A stretch of 39,423 nucleotides of DNA, taken from contig SDUX01000013.1 of NCBI GenBank assembly GCA_008729055.1, positions 1 to 39,423 on the forward strand, given 5' to 3'. Shown here piece after piece: positions 28,041-38,646 of this stretch; position 1 is the first letter of the stretch; every line of letters begins with the position of its first letter. The position numbers were made by a program, and so were the translations under genes. The stretch comes from Pyropia haitanensis (lineage: Eukaryota > Rhodophyta > Bangiophyceae > Bangiales > Bangiaceae). The notes beneath the pieces were generated by a model. The model made no database searches, was not told where the DNA came from, and saw only the letters and a program-made list of their open reading frames with translations.

Positions 28041-30420
28041 AGCGCCCCTGCAACGCTCTCCCGCTGCGACCTGTCCTGTTCAAAACATTAAAAACAGACA
28101 ACCCAACGGGCGTTTCATTATGAGACCCTCTCACAGGGGCCTGTGAGCGCCTTCGAGCGCAACTACACAACAAATACAGCCGTTGAATGCAAGAAGAAAC
28201 GCCGTTTCCAGGCTCCCTGAAGCACACAGACTGCGTTTCCGGCGATCTGAACGAGGAGCACCCGCCCAAAACACTTAAAGCTCTCTCACAGGAGAAGGAG
28301 AGAGCGCGTGTTCAAACAAACACACTGTGTGAGCCGCCCAGAGAAGGCGGTCACATGCATGTAGGAAGCGCATGAAACGGGGCCTTGTAGCCTTCGTTTG
28401 AGGCGCTTTGGCGTACACAGGAGCCCTCGGAGAAATACTCCCGCAACGTGCTCTGGGACTTGTTTTCGGTCTTCGGGGTGGGTGATGTATCGTTCTCATC
28501 GCGAGTAGTACCCTGACCTAAAGGCCAGGGAATTTTCTGACTTGGACAGTACTGAACTGAAAGTGCGGTCGTGAATATTCACGGGCCTTCTTTTGGCTGT
28601 CCCATTCTGTCTAGCCTCCGCGATGAGAATTGCACAGCCCAGCGCGGGAGGTAACAAGTCCATCAGCTCCTCGTGTCTTCCTGCTCGGGGTCGTGCGGGC
28701 CAGCCGCTACAGCCCGCTCTCTGGGACGCCACTGGGGCTGAGGACGGGGATGGGGGACGCACCGCGGCGGCCCCTGCGCGGTTCGGGCAGCCGCCATGGG
28801 CGTGGGGGGCGGCACGTCCTGGCAGGCCCGCGGGCCAACCGGCCGTCCCCCTCCCGCCCGCGCCCACTCCCCGCCACAACTCCCCCACTGTCAGGGACAG
28901 GGCCTTGGCGTTGCGGTCTGGAGGGACACGTGAGGGGGGGGGCCGTCCACGTGACGCCATGGTGGGCACGCGCGGGCTGCAGCGCAGCCTACTCCGCAGC
29001 GGCGACGCGCAAGACGCAGGGGGGCTCAGACCTGGCCGCTGCACCTTGCATCCCCCATTTGTTCTCTCAGCAGTGATCCTTCCGCGCATACTTTAAGGTC
29101 GAGAGCTGCGCGATGGAAGTGAGGCGCGCGTGCAGGGGCAGTATCATCCGGTGGTGCCCCGCGGTCTTCCGGCCTTCGGGCATGGCGGTGCGTGGGCCCA
29201 GGCGGACGCTGCTTGGCATGACGCGGGGCCCCTTGCTTCTTCTTGGTTTGTACTTTTTTCCACCCACCACCTTCACTCAATTCCCGATTGGACTGCCGCG
29301 GCGAAGTGACGCGAATTCATCGCCCCGAGCTTGCGAACCATTGCGTGGGGGGTGCCTGGCCGCAGGCGGGGAGCTGCGGAGAGGAGCCGTGGCACACTGC
29401 TTCCCTCTCCCACGGCGCTGCCCCACCAAGACAAGCCCCCAACACACCCGGCTCGCTGGCCGCGGCTCGTGCCGCGGCGGGAGTAGAGGCGTCACCAGCT
29501 ATAGCGGCTCCGGTCCGCACGGGGCCGCCCGTAATGCGGGCGCGGGCGCGGCCGGGGCCAACTGTCGCCATCTAGGGTACAAGAATGCAGGGGCAACGCG
29601 CCTGGTAGGCGTGGCGAGCGGTCTGGCGTGGTGGCGGTAGCAGCCTCCGCCCAAACCCTCAGTAGGTGACCACTCACGGCGGCTGCGCTTTCCCGCCCCC
29701 CTTACGCCCCCCCGCGGCGGCCTTTCCTCTCCAGGGTCGGGGTGCGCAAAGGCTGTTGGTCCCCCAGGTGGTGCATCTGCATGGCGGGCACATGGGGCAA
29801 TAGGTGTCCGAGGTGTGGCTGAGCCTCTGGCCTTATTGGATCGGGCGGACGGCTACACTGAGGGAATCCTGGTTGATCGCCTGCATTTAAAACGCCCTAA
29901 AACGGCCACGCGCTTCATTCGCGTGGGGGGGTTCACCTCTGATACCAGCCGGAGCAGGCCACACACACTTTCGCAGGTAGGTCTGGCAGCGGTGGCGGCC
30001 GCCGCGGCCGCGGGCGACAAGCGTAACCCGGAGGAGGCTCGAGTGGTCCGACAGGCGTACAAAGGCGTGGTCGTGCCGTCCAGCGATGCCGGACGTTCCG
30101 GACGGACGCCACGCCCATGTGCGCGGCGCCGCGCGAGATGCCTCACTTGGCGGACGTGAGATTCACCACTTCGTCCATGTCTTCCAGCACGGCGTGGAAC
30201 GAGGTGCAAATGAACACGGCCAGCGCCACGTAAAGGGACAAGAAAAAGACTATGCAGACCTACCGCGGGTGTATCGCCCGCTATTCCACCTGAGAAGCGG
30301 ACTTCTAAAGGTTCGTGAAGTCCTGGTCTCAGTTAGCCGCAACCTCGTGGCGCGGCTTCCGGAGTGGGACGCCAAGCGACATCTGCCCACGCGCGAGGGT
30401 GGCCAGCGAGGGCACTAGTG
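28041..30420. other. Moderate-GC stretch with weak ORFs only
   Basis: A minus ORF of 154 residues runs from the ATG at 28960 to 28496 (MASRGRPPPSRVPPDRNAKA ... NIHDRTFSSVLSKSENSLAF). It has no recognised motif. A minus ORF at 29276-29067 (69 residues, Lys/Arg-rich) and a plus frame at about 29815-30159 are similar in quality. None is supported by family resemblance. No tRNA or rRNA was found. Confidence 0.3.
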
Positions 30421-30490
30421 GGCGAGTGCACGAGGTTGCGGACGCACAGGACTCCAGAGCACAAAGGAGGCAGCCCCTAGCGATGACGAA

Positions 30491-31729
30491 TTGAGAGACA
30501 GCAGGAACGACTCTGACACGTCGGCGCTCGCGGGAGTAGCAGGCGCCCCAGCGGCGCGCAAGCGGCGGTGTGTAGCGGTCCACCACCCTGGCCTCTTACA
30601 GGGACGGGCGGGCGCAGCCGCTCGAGTCAACCCTGCCCCCTTTGGTTGCCCGATTCCGGAGCTGGTGTGTCCGCGCTCCCCCCACGCCCCCCCGCCGCCA
30701 CGACGCATGGCCGCAACGGTTCAAATCCCCATGCCGCTTCGCTGACCTTTGCTCATCACCGCTGATGCCCCGGCGACGAGTGGGCAGTTGGTGGGTCGCC
30801 ACATGCTTCTCAATGTCAACGCTCTGGCCAAGGTGGCGTCGCTGTCAAACAAGTTGCGATGCGCGGAGACACGTGCCCGTGCTGCCGCCTCTAGACGGTG
30901 TCAGACTACGTGTTACTTGGTATCTACCTTCCGACCATGGTCGGAAGTGGGACGCCGGCAGCGCGACTAGATTGAGAAGGAGAGTGCAGCGGGGGAGGCC
31001 AAGTCGAGAGGCAAGCGCATTCCCGCGGTATCGGATGCCCAGCAAGCGGCGGTAGCCAAGAGCCTGCTGCTCCAGCCTGGGATGGAGGTGCTGGTAGTGC
31101 AGCGCTGCTCGCGGCTGAACGCCGTCTGGACGCTGCAGTACGCTCTAGAGGCGTGGACGGAGACAACACGCGGCCTTGCGTTGAGCGACCTCTCACCGTG
31201 CACAAGTTTGAGCATGTTATGGGCGGAAGGGCGGGGCCTGGACGTGGTGTGCTCGTATATCTTCAAAAAGAGAACGACCGAGGGCGTGATGCGCCAAAGT
31301 GGGTCGCAGCCCGACGCCGAGCCCTATATGTGCCCCTGTGAGTGCTGGCAGACGCGAGGATGGCGCTTTTTCAACGCCCGGGGGGTGACCTCACCCACTC
31401 GGGGGTTCAGTTTCCCAGGTCTTCTTTCTGGGGGACCCGGAGTTGGTAGTGGCGGGTGTGACCCAGGCGCACTTGCGGGAAGGCGGCTAGACCGCGGGCC
31501 TCCGCCGCAAGAATCGGCTTTTCGTCAGCCCGAGCACTTCAGGTGGTCTTCTCAATCTCATGTCACTTTTCTCTACCACAACACGCACCGCAAGCTCGTG
31601 ATGATGACGTGCGGCGAGCCCGACACATCAACGATCGGAGGACGTTTGCCTGCTGCAGTTCAAAATCAATCTGGCGGGCGTCCTTATCCACACCTCAGGT
31701 GGCGAGTGTCTGCTCCTGCTACCCACTGA
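30491..31729 (+). pseudogene. Long frame with two internal stops, unrecognised
   Basis: One plus frame stays open for about 410 codons apart from TGA at 30743-30745 and TAG at 30968-30970. Its best part is IEKESAAGEAKSRGKRIPAV, then SDAQQAAVAKSLLLQPGMEV and NAVWTLQYALEAWTETTRG, with third positions mostly G/C. No family is recognised. It could be a decayed gene or element, or chance openness. Confidence 0.25.
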
Positions 31730-32246
31730 GGCTCTTTTGAAGTGAGAGCAGGCCCTCATAGAATACGCTGTGGGCCCGGCGGGGAGGGCGGCCATGGTTG
31801 AGCTGCAGCAGCTGTTTGGCAATGTTGGCGGCTGCGTCATCTTCATGAGGAGCACGGCCACCTGATCAAGCAGCCCTATACCGCGCGTTTGGCGTGAAGA
31901 ATGCGCGGCGCAGCTGAAGGGTAGGCAGCGCACGAGTGGTATCTTTTCTCAAACAGCGGTGCACCGCGGGGGCCATCAACAAGGCTGTGTTGGCGGCACT
32001 GTAACGTTGTGACGAATCTCAGTATTTCCCTCCCCATCCCCGCACCTGCCCAGCCGAAAAAACGGCGCAAAGATTCTGCCATCTGCGGCGCATACGGGTT
32101 CCGCAAGTCATCAGCAGCCACCGAGTCGCACTACTTTTACAACTGGAAGCTGGTCAAAGGACGCCTTTAGTGCGTTTCTACACTGCCCCGAGGCCACCCC
32201 TTATGCACTCGGGCGCCCTGCTCGGCAGTGGGGTGCTTGCATAACA
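31730..32246. other. Intergenic, nothing recognised
   Basis: Unique sequence of moderate GC. All six frames carry frequent stops. Confidence 0.4.
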
Positions 32247-32408
32247 GTAAGTTTTTTCACTCTTTGAGTTACTTCTGCTGTCTTTCACTTTTTGTGTTTG
32301 GTGGTGTGCTACAATCGCAATGTGCTTCTCCATCTCTCCTCGGTATGCTATGCCGCTTGCCAAGGGACGCAAACAGGCCGTATTTGTGTGACGGATTGAT
32401 GCTTTCAG
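32247..32408 (+). other. Candidate spliceosomal intron, 162 nt
   Basis: It starts GTAAGTTTTTTC, is T-rich in the middle and ends GCTTTCAG. It precedes the open frame at about 32418-33070. No exon upstream is recognised. Splicing at 32408 leaves an in-frame TGA shortly after, so the acceptor might be a few bases further on. Confidence 0.3.
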
Positions 32409-32417
32409 GTGTCTGAG

Positions 32418-33070
32418 GTGCTCTCTACGGGCACACGACACGAACGACTGCTCGGAATCCCTGCCTGTTTCCTCGTACAATATATCATCAAGGCGTCTCT
32501 TTCACGCAAAAGCAGCACCTGTCTACTTTCGACGAGGATTACGTTTGCGCTTGCTTGTCCAATGCCCTCTTCCAGTCCGAGGCGCGCCGGGCTAGGGTGT
32601 ACTGTGAGCGCAAGAAGGCGGTGCAAATCCAGTTACACGACAAGCGCCGTGCCCGTCTGGGCAATTTGGTGGGCACCCTTAACCCGGTGGCCCGGGCCGT
32701 GAATACCTTGGCGTCGGGCGGGTCAACGGCGGCTGCTATATGCCGAGACCACCTGGCCGCCACAAAAGAGCCAGTGTGTTGCGCGAGTGGAGGGCTAAAT
32801 ATGGTGTCAGCTGCCCTGGAGGTCGCAGTGGCGCACGCAAGCGGAGGATCAAGCGGCAGTACATCACATGTTGACCCGAACATGGGACTGGCGGTGCTTA
32901 GCAGCAGAATGGTCGAGGCTGACAAGAGGGCCGCCGCGCTCCTCAGCGGCGCGGAGCAGAATCTGCAGGCCCTTGTTGGCTTGAGCAAACTGCACGTTGG
33001 CTGGCTGTCTTTCTCGCCTGCTGTCTACCCGGGGTGGTCATCCCTGTGGTATTTCTGCAATGCAGGTTGA
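32418..33070 (+). CDS. Unrecognised protein fragment, possible 3' exon
   Basis: The frame gives LYGHTTRTTARNPCLFPRTI, then QHLSTFDEDYVCACLSNALF, then SEARRARVYCERKKAVQIQL, and ends at a TGA at 33068-33070 after WSSLWYFCNAG. Composition is balanced (Cys, Lys, Asp, Glu, Tyr present), unlike the low-complexity frames, so it looks like genuine protein. There is no start codon near the beginning and the upstream context looks like an intron. No family is recognised; a transposon protein is possible given the neighbours. Confidence 0.35.
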
Positions 33071-33123
33071 AGTTGTTGACCAATCTCTTTTTCTTTCGAC
33101 CCATCTGACCGCGCGGTAAAAGC

Positions 33124-35241
33124 TCACGAGGCGAGTGGAACGCCGCCGGCCACACGCGGGGGGCCGCCCGCCGCCGGCGCGGCAGGCGTGTCGACCCTCG
33201 CGCGGGGGGTGCGGGGGCGGCCGGGTGGCGGCGCGCGCGGGCGGGAAGCCGGCGGCGGGGGGTCAAACAAATGCCGCCGCCGCGCAGCACCGCGGGGCGC
33301 AGGCGGCGGCCGGGACGGCACAGCCGCCGCTGGGGCGGCGCGTGCGGTCTTGGCGGCCATCCCCCGTGCGCGGTCGGGCGCCGCCCGGCCGGCGGTGGGG
33401 AGCGCCGGCGGCAGCGGGCGCGTCGCTGCCACTGCGCCGGCGGCGGGCGCGGCGTCCGCGTCGTCCGCCGCCGGCAGCCGCAACAGACTGTCGCCGAGTG
33501 CGCGTAGGGCGGGCGAGTACGCCCGCCCCGCGCGCAGCGCGTCCACCCACGACGCCAGCGCGGCAGCCGGCGTCACGAGCGTGCGCCCGCCGATCCCCAG
33601 CCCCCCCATGGCGGGAGGGAGCGCCGCGCGCGCCGCAATGGCGTCGCGCGTGGCGGGCGTGTCGACCGCGTCGGTCAGCAGGCCCAACAGGGCCTGCTTC
33701 GCGTCGCGGTCGACGGCGCCCGCCAGCCGTGCGCCCCACACCAGTGGTAGCGCCCGCAGCCAGTAGTTGGGGCGGGGGCCGGCACACAGGCGCAGCAGCA
33801 GCAGCTGCGCCTGCAGCGCCGAGGCGGGCAGCGCCGCGATAGCGCGGCACAGCCCCGCCTGCTCCGCCGCCAGCCGGTCCACGCCCGCAGCGACAAACGC
33901 GTCCGCCCCGAGGGGAACGGAGAACTGCGTGGTCCCCCCCACCGCCCATTGCGCCGGCCAGCCGGCCGGCGCCGGCGCGCCGGCCGGCGACCAGCCGACG
34001 CTCTTGGCCGGCGCCAGCTCGGCGTCGACGGCCGCCCCGACGGACGCGGCGGCGCCGACGAGGCGCTGCAGGTGAGCAGGGGGGCCGGCCGCGACCACGT
34101 CGTCGTGGAAGGCGCGGATGAGCAGCGTCGGCTGGGCGGCGCGCAGCCGCTCCAGCACCAGCCACAGGCCCGCCGCGTGCAGCAGCGGGCCGAGAGGGTC
34201 GCCCTGCTGGGCGCCCCGCTCGGCCCGCAGCCACAAGCGCGCGGGCGGTGTGGCCAGTGCGAGGGCGGACGCAGCACCGCCAGCAGCCCATCCGTTACCG
34301 CCACCACCGGCGGCCGCGTCGTCAGCCGCACCCGCGCGGCGGCCGCTGACGTCCTCTGCTGGCACGGCCCCGCCCCCGCCGTGGACGCGCGTGCCTGGCT
34401 CGGGCGGCGGGGGGGGTCCAGCCCCGTCCGCCGCCCAGCCGTATACGCACGGCCCCCCCCCGCCGTAGGCCCACGAGAGGTACGGGCCTACGAGGGGGAG
34501 GGCGCGGCACAGCACCGCGTCCGCCGCCGCGCGCGACACCAGGTTGAAGGCGTTGCGGTAGTCCAACTGGACTACCGCATGCCCGGGGTGTTGGGCAGTG
34601 TGGGCCTCCAGCTCGTGGAGCAAGCGCTCGCACGCGCTGGAGACCCCCACCCCCTGCTGCGTCGGCGCCAGCAGGCGCGCCGCCGCCCCGCGCACAGTGC
34701 GCGCCAGGGCGGCGGCGGCCAGCTTGCGGAGCACCTCCGGCATCCCGATGGGCCGGAGGCGGGGCAGACCGTCCTCCCCTGGCCCGCCAGGCTTGGCCAG
34801 CAGGAGGAGGTCTGCCCCCGCCAGCGCGTGCGTGGCGGCTCGGGGGACGCGCGCCACGGCGGCGTCCCCCGCCAACAGCAGCACCACCCCCACCAGCGAG
34901 TCCCTCCCCTCCTCCCCCAGCGCCCACAGGTGCTCCGTCCGGAGACCGGACGGGCCGGGGGAGGAGCCGCGCGGCGCCGCCCGGATGGCGTCCACCGCGG
35001 CGGCACGGGTGACGGCGGTGGGCACGTCACCCGCCTCGCCAAACGCCGCCGCCCGCGACAGCTCGGCCGGGAAGGCCGCCTCGACAGAGGCCGCCGTCGC
35101 CAGGCCGGCCGTCGCGGGCGGGAAGAGCGTGCGCGCCTTTGCCCACACGGCGGGCGTCTGCGGCGCGGGCGGGTTGGCCGTCAGGGCGCGGGCAGCCGCG
35201 CCCAGACGACCGGCGCGCACAAGCCGCAGCGCCCGCCGCTG
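33124..35241 (-). CDS. Retrotransposon ORF2, reverse transcriptase part
   Basis: The conserved part starts near 35241 (RRALRLVRAGRLGAAARAL). RT blocks in order: PRGSSPGPSGLRTEHLWAL; LRPIGMPEVLRKLAAAALA; QQGVGVSSACERLLHELEAH; QLDYRNAFNLVSR, whose Asp is the first catalytic residue (about 34568-34550); a long Gly/Pro insertion; RGAQQGDPLGPLLHAAGLWL; and AFHDDVVAAG (about 34112-34086), where FHDD stands for the usual YxDD. A C-terminal domain with MGGLGIGGRTLVTPAAALAS follows, then an Ala/Pro/Arg tail. All catalytic aspartates are present over this 700-codon unbroken stretch, so this part may have been active recently. Confidence 0.85.
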   Translation of the reverse strand, partial: QRRALRLVRAGRLGAAARALTANPPAPQTPAVWAKARTLFPPATAGLATAASVEAAFPAELSRAAAFGEAGDVPTAVTRAAAVDAIRAAPRGSSPGPSGLRTEHLWALGEEGRDSLVGVVLLLAGDAAVARVPRAATHALAGADLLLLAKPGGPGEDGLPRLRPIGMPEVLRKLAAAALARTVRGAAARLLAPTQQGVGVSSACERLLHELEAHTAQHPGHAVVQLDYRNAFNLVSRAAADAVLCRALPLVGPYLSWAYGGGGPCVYGWAADGAGPPPPPEPGTRVHGGGGAVPAEDVSGRRAGAADDAAAGGGGNGWAAGGAASALALATPPARLWLRAERGAQQGDPLGPLLHAAGLWLVLERLRAAQPTLLIRAFHDDVVAAGPPAHLQRLVGAAASVGAAVDAELAPAKSVGWSPAGAPAPAGWPAQWAVGGTTQFSVPLGADAFVAAGVDRLAAEQAGLCRAIAALPASALQAQLLLLRLCAGPRPNYWLRALPLVWGARLAGAVDRDAKQALLGLLTDAVDTPATRDAIAARAALPPAMGGLGIGGRTLVTPAAALASWVDALRAGRAYSPALRALGDSLLRLPAADDADAAPAAGAVAATRPLPPALPTAGRAAPDRARGMAAKTARAAPAAAVPSRPPPAPRGAARRRHLFDPPPPASRPRAPPPGRPRTPRARVDTPAAPAAGGPPRVAGGVPLAS
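33961..33988. repeat. 12-bp inverted repeat with 4-nt loop in RT ORF
   Basis: GCCGGCCGGCGC and GCGCCGGCCGGC flank CGGC. The high GC makes chance more likely here than for the other palindromes. Confidence 0.85.
34555..34578. repeat. 11-bp inverted repeat over the RT catalytic motif
   Basis: GCGGTAGTCCA and TGGACTACCGC are separated by two bases. They encode AVVQLDYR on the minus strand, including the first catalytic Asp. Confidence 0.9.
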
Positions 35242-36414
35242 GGCGCCGTCGTCTCGCCGCTCGTGGCCGTCCGTGCCGGCCGGCCGCCGTCGCGGCGGAC
35301 GGGCGCACGTCGCCCGCCGGGGCGCCACACTCCCGCGTCGCGGTCGGCGAGGGCGGCGGCAAAGTCGCCGCCCAGCACCGCCGCCGCGCGCGCCGCGTGC
35401 GACAGGGCGGGCGCCGATTCGCCATCGGGCGCGGCGGTGGCCGGCGCGTGCAGCAGCAGCGACGGCAGCAGCAGCAGCCACAGCCACGCCGCCTGCCGCG
35501 CCGGCTCCCGCCGCGCCCAGTCGAGCGCCTCGGCGGCCAGTGCCCGCCACGGCGCCAGCAGTGCGGACGGCACGTGCGGCACCGTGCGGGCGCCGGACGC
35601 CGTCAGCGGCGCCCACGACGCGCCAGGCGGGCGGCGCGCAGCAGGAACGCGTCGCGCGCGCGCGCCCAGGCGGCGTGGTCGACCGTGAAGAGGTCGGCTC
35701 GCCTGGGCGCGCGCACGTCCGCCCCCCGCGCTCTCGCTGCCCTCGTCGCCGCGGCCACCGCCGCCGCCACCGCAGCCGTCGTCGCCCCCGCCGCGTCCCC
35801 GCCAGCCGCACGCGCGCTGCCGCCAGCGCTGGCCGCCGTCGGGGCGGCCGCCCGCGCGCGGCGCAGGGCCGGGTTCAGCCGGCACTTTGGCTCGTGGGAG
35901 CGCAGTGCCGACTGCCCCGTCTGGCCCCGCGCCGCGCGGAATGGGCGGTCGCACCAGCGGCAGCCCGCCAGCTGCAGGGCTGCCGCCACCGCCGCGGGCA
36001 CCTCTGCCAGCACGTGCGCTGTGCGGAGGTGCACCAGGGACCGCTGGTCGGTCAGCGGCGCCGTCAGCACCACCGTGCATCGCGCGGCAGGGCATCTGCC
36101 GGGCGCCGTGACGGTGGCGCAGTCGGCGCCGCCGCCGTCCGCCGCGGTCGCCGGCGCGGCGGTGCGCGCGCTGTCGGCGTCGCCGCGGCCGTCCCCGTCG
36201 CGGGCGCCGCTACGGGCGCCCGCCACCGCCGCCACCCGACCATCTGATGCGGTGGCGGCGGGTGCCTCAGGTCGGCTGGGGGCACGCTCGGACGCGCGCC
36301 GCCCCCCCCCCCCGCGGGAAAGGGGGGCGCAGCGTCCGCTGCCGCCGCGGCGCGTGCCGGCTCAGACGCCGACGCACGCTGCCCTGCGGCGGCAGAGCGA
36401 CGGGCGTCACTCAT
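35242..36414 (-). CDS. Retrotransposon ORF2, N-terminal zinc-finger part (three frames)
   Basis: ORF2 starts at the ATG at 36414 (MSDARRSAAAGQRASASEPA). After a frame change near 36235, a second frame carries CPAARC...H....H (C-x4-C then H-x4-H) at about 36100-36015. CRWC...SHEPKC (C-x2-C, H, C) follows at about 35970-35890. These are nucleic-acid-binding fingers typical of LINE ORF2 proteins. A third frame, about 35600-35350, continues with VPHVPSALLAPWRALAAEAL, WLWLLLLPSLLLHAP and LSHAARAAAVLGGDFAAAL, the usual segment between fingers and RT in this family. The RT frame begins after one more shift near 35250-35290. Confidence 0.7.
36407..36414 (-). promoter_or_regulatory. ORF1 stop / ORF2 start overlap, ATGAGTGA
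   Basis: ORF1 ends CAT GAG TGA and ORF2 starts ATG AGT GA on the same eight bases. Overlapping stop and start codons are the layout used for termination-reinitiation in some LINEs. Confidence 0.5.
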
Positions 36415-38646
36415 GGCGACGCCCGTCGCTTGCGTGGGGCGCCGCCGCGGGCCCGGCCGGCGCGATCCCGGCGGGCGACGCGGCCGACTCGGTCGGCGCA
36501 TCGCCCGGCGGACCGGCGGCAGCGGGCGCGGTGGGCGCGACGGCGGCAGGCGCAGAGGCGCCCGCAGGGGGTTGGCCAGGCGCGCCAGCGGGGGCAGCAG
36601 TATCGGCGGGGGCAGCCGCAGGGGGCGGGGCGGCCGCGGCAGACGTGGCCGCCCCGGCCGGCGGGACGACCGTCGAGGTCGTCCCGGCAGCCGGGGTGAC
36701 CGCCATCGCCGCGGCGGCCGCGCCAGCAGCGGCCGCCTCCGCCGGCCGCGGGGTTGTGCCGACGGGCGCGGGCCCGCCGTCGCACCGACGGGCACAGCTA
36801 CCACGGGTGGGGCGGCCGGCGGGGGCGCCGCGGTGGCAGGCCGCTCGGCAGGCGGTGCCGGCGTCGCCGGCGCCAGCGCGGACGGCACGCGCGCGCCAGC
36901 GGGCGGCGACGCCGGCCGGGGGCGCGCGGGGACGCGAGGAGGGGCGGCCGCCGTCGCCAGTGCCGCCGCCGCCTCGGTCCGCCGGCGCTTACGCGCCGGC
37001 AGCCGGGCGTCGGGGTCGCCGTCGGCTGCCCCCGCGGCGGGGCGCGGCAGCGTGGCCGGCAGGCGGGGGCCCGGCAGCGGCGTCAGCGCCGCCGCCAGCG
37101 TGGTGGCGGCGAGCGCCAGCGGGATCGGTGTGGCGGGCGGGGGAAGCGGCGCCGGCGCGGCGGCAGCCGCAGCCGCCGCCGCTGCCGCCGGCACACCCGC
37201 CCCGGCAGGCCCAGGCCGCCCGGCGGACGCGGCGGGGACGACCCCCTCCATGGCGTCGGCAGACACCGTGGCGGGGGGCGCAGCCGCGACCGCCGCGGCG
37301 GCAGCGGCGGGGCGGGGGGCGGGGGCGGGCGCAGAGGCGGGGCGACCGCCAGGGGGACGCTGGCCGCGTTGGCACCGCCCGCCCCCTCGACGCCCTCCAT
37401 CGGGGAGGGCGTCGCCGCCGCGCCCGCCGGCCGGACCGTGGCGGCGGGCGCAGCCGCGGCAGCGCCGTGGCCAGCACGGCGGCGCCGCGACCGCGAGCGG
37501 CGGCGGCCGCCGGTCACCCCGGCGGCGGCCCGCGTCGGCAGGGGTGCCGGCCGCGGTCGCGCGGGCGGCAGCCGCAGGGTGGCCCCCGCCGCGGCGCCGT
37601 CGGTAGCAGCAGCGGCCGGCGCCGGGCCGGCAGCCGGCGCGCCGCCGGCCGCGACCTCGGCAGGGGCTGCGGTCACGGCGGCGGGCGGGCCGCCGCGGGC
37701 GCGGTTGCCCCCCCGGCGGCGTGCGTCGCCAGCGCGCCCTCGATGTGGGCGCGCAGCGACGCACGCAGTGGGGGGGCATGGCCGGCCTCACCGCCAGCTG
37801 CTCGAGCTTGGCGGTGAGGCGGCGGCGGCAAAAGTCCGCCGCCACGCCCGACGCGTCGGCGCCCGTCAGGCCCGCCCGGCGGCGCGACCCGAGGAGCTTG
37901 GCACTCCACGGGTCGGCGCGGGCAGCAGGCGCAGCACCGACGCGGCGGGGCCGGCGCACACCGCGGCGCGAAACGCGGCCGCCGCGGTGGCCACGACGGT
38001 CACCGCGGCGGTGGCGCCAAAGCGGTCGACGTCCGCCACGTGGCGGACGTCGACCCCGGTGAGGTCGGCCACCGCCGCGCGGAGGCGGTGGGCGCGGGCG
38101 TCGCGGGACACCCCCGAGACATAAATTGTCTCGAGGGGTACGCGAGCGCCGGCCGCGGCCGGCTGCGGGTGAGTTCCGCAGCGGCCGCAGCCGCGCGCGC
38201 GGCGGGATCGGCGAGGGGGGGGGCTGGACAGCGCCCCGCCCCCCCCCCCCCCCCCCCCCACAGCCCGACCGCGCCGCCACCCGCCCACCACCGTCGCCAC
38301 CCGCACGCCGCCCGCCGACACCCGCCCGACGCGCACCCCCGACCACCTGCCAGCCCGCACCTCCGTCACCCCCGGCACGCGCACCCCCCCCAGCACTCGC
38401 CCCCACAGCGTCCACTCCCGCCCCCCCCCCCCGCACGCGCACCCGCCGCCAGGGAAGCCCCGTCCGGGCCGCCAGGAAGAAAGCCTTGCGGTTCCGCTGC
38501 CGCTCCCTCAGGGCTGCCAGCGCGGGGGGGGAGGGGGGTGACGCGGGGCGGGTGGCTTTGGGGACGGCGGCCGGAGCCGCATTAGCGTCCCGCACGGGGG
38601 CGGCGGCAGAGCCGCCACCCCCGCGCAAACGGGCGCCGCGCTGCAC
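36407..38646 (-). CDS. Retrotransposon ORF1, Ala/Pro-rich with RRM-like region
   Basis: The minus ORF1 starts at or upstream of 38646 (a further stretch with LTAGSGLYRYILKARAG lies near 38800-38750). It reads RERQRNRKAFFLAARTGLPW. After a frame change in the C/G-run near 38240 it reads ETIYVSGVSRDARAHRLR then VADLTGVDVRHVADVDRFG, a beta-alpha-beta pattern like the RNA-recognition fold of LINE ORF1 proteins. DPWSAKLLGSRRRAGLTGAD and a Lys/Leu helix follow, with one shift at the G-run near 37770. The rest is Ala/Pro/Arg-rich, with a basic stretch ARKRRRTEA near 36990. It ends ASDGRRHE with TGA at 36407-36409. Assembly on RNA as a nucleic-acid chaperone is the usual ORF1 role; here it is inferred. 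Confidence 0.55.
37786..37819. repeat. 11-bp inverted repeat, 12-nt loop, in ORF1
   Basis: CCTCACCGCCA (37786-37796) pairs with TGGCGGTGAGG (37809-37819); the loop contains CTCGAG. Confidence 0.9.
38024..38055. repeat. Perfect 32-bp palindrome inside ORF1
   Basis: Sixteen bases (beginning GGTCGACGTCC) are followed without spacer by their exact reverse complement, centred on CACGTG. It lies over the codons for GVDVRHVADVDR. Confidence 0.95.

Noticed and set aside
29113..29640. Plus ORF with a hydrophobic segment (GPLLLLGLYFFPP) as a secreted protein
   Set aside because: The signal-like stretch is followed by composition without codon bias, and overlapping minus frames are equally open.
30640..30740. 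tRNA gene suggested by GGTTCAAATCC
   Set aside because: The bases around the T-loop do not form a 5-bp stem and no matching acceptor or anticodon arm lies upstream.
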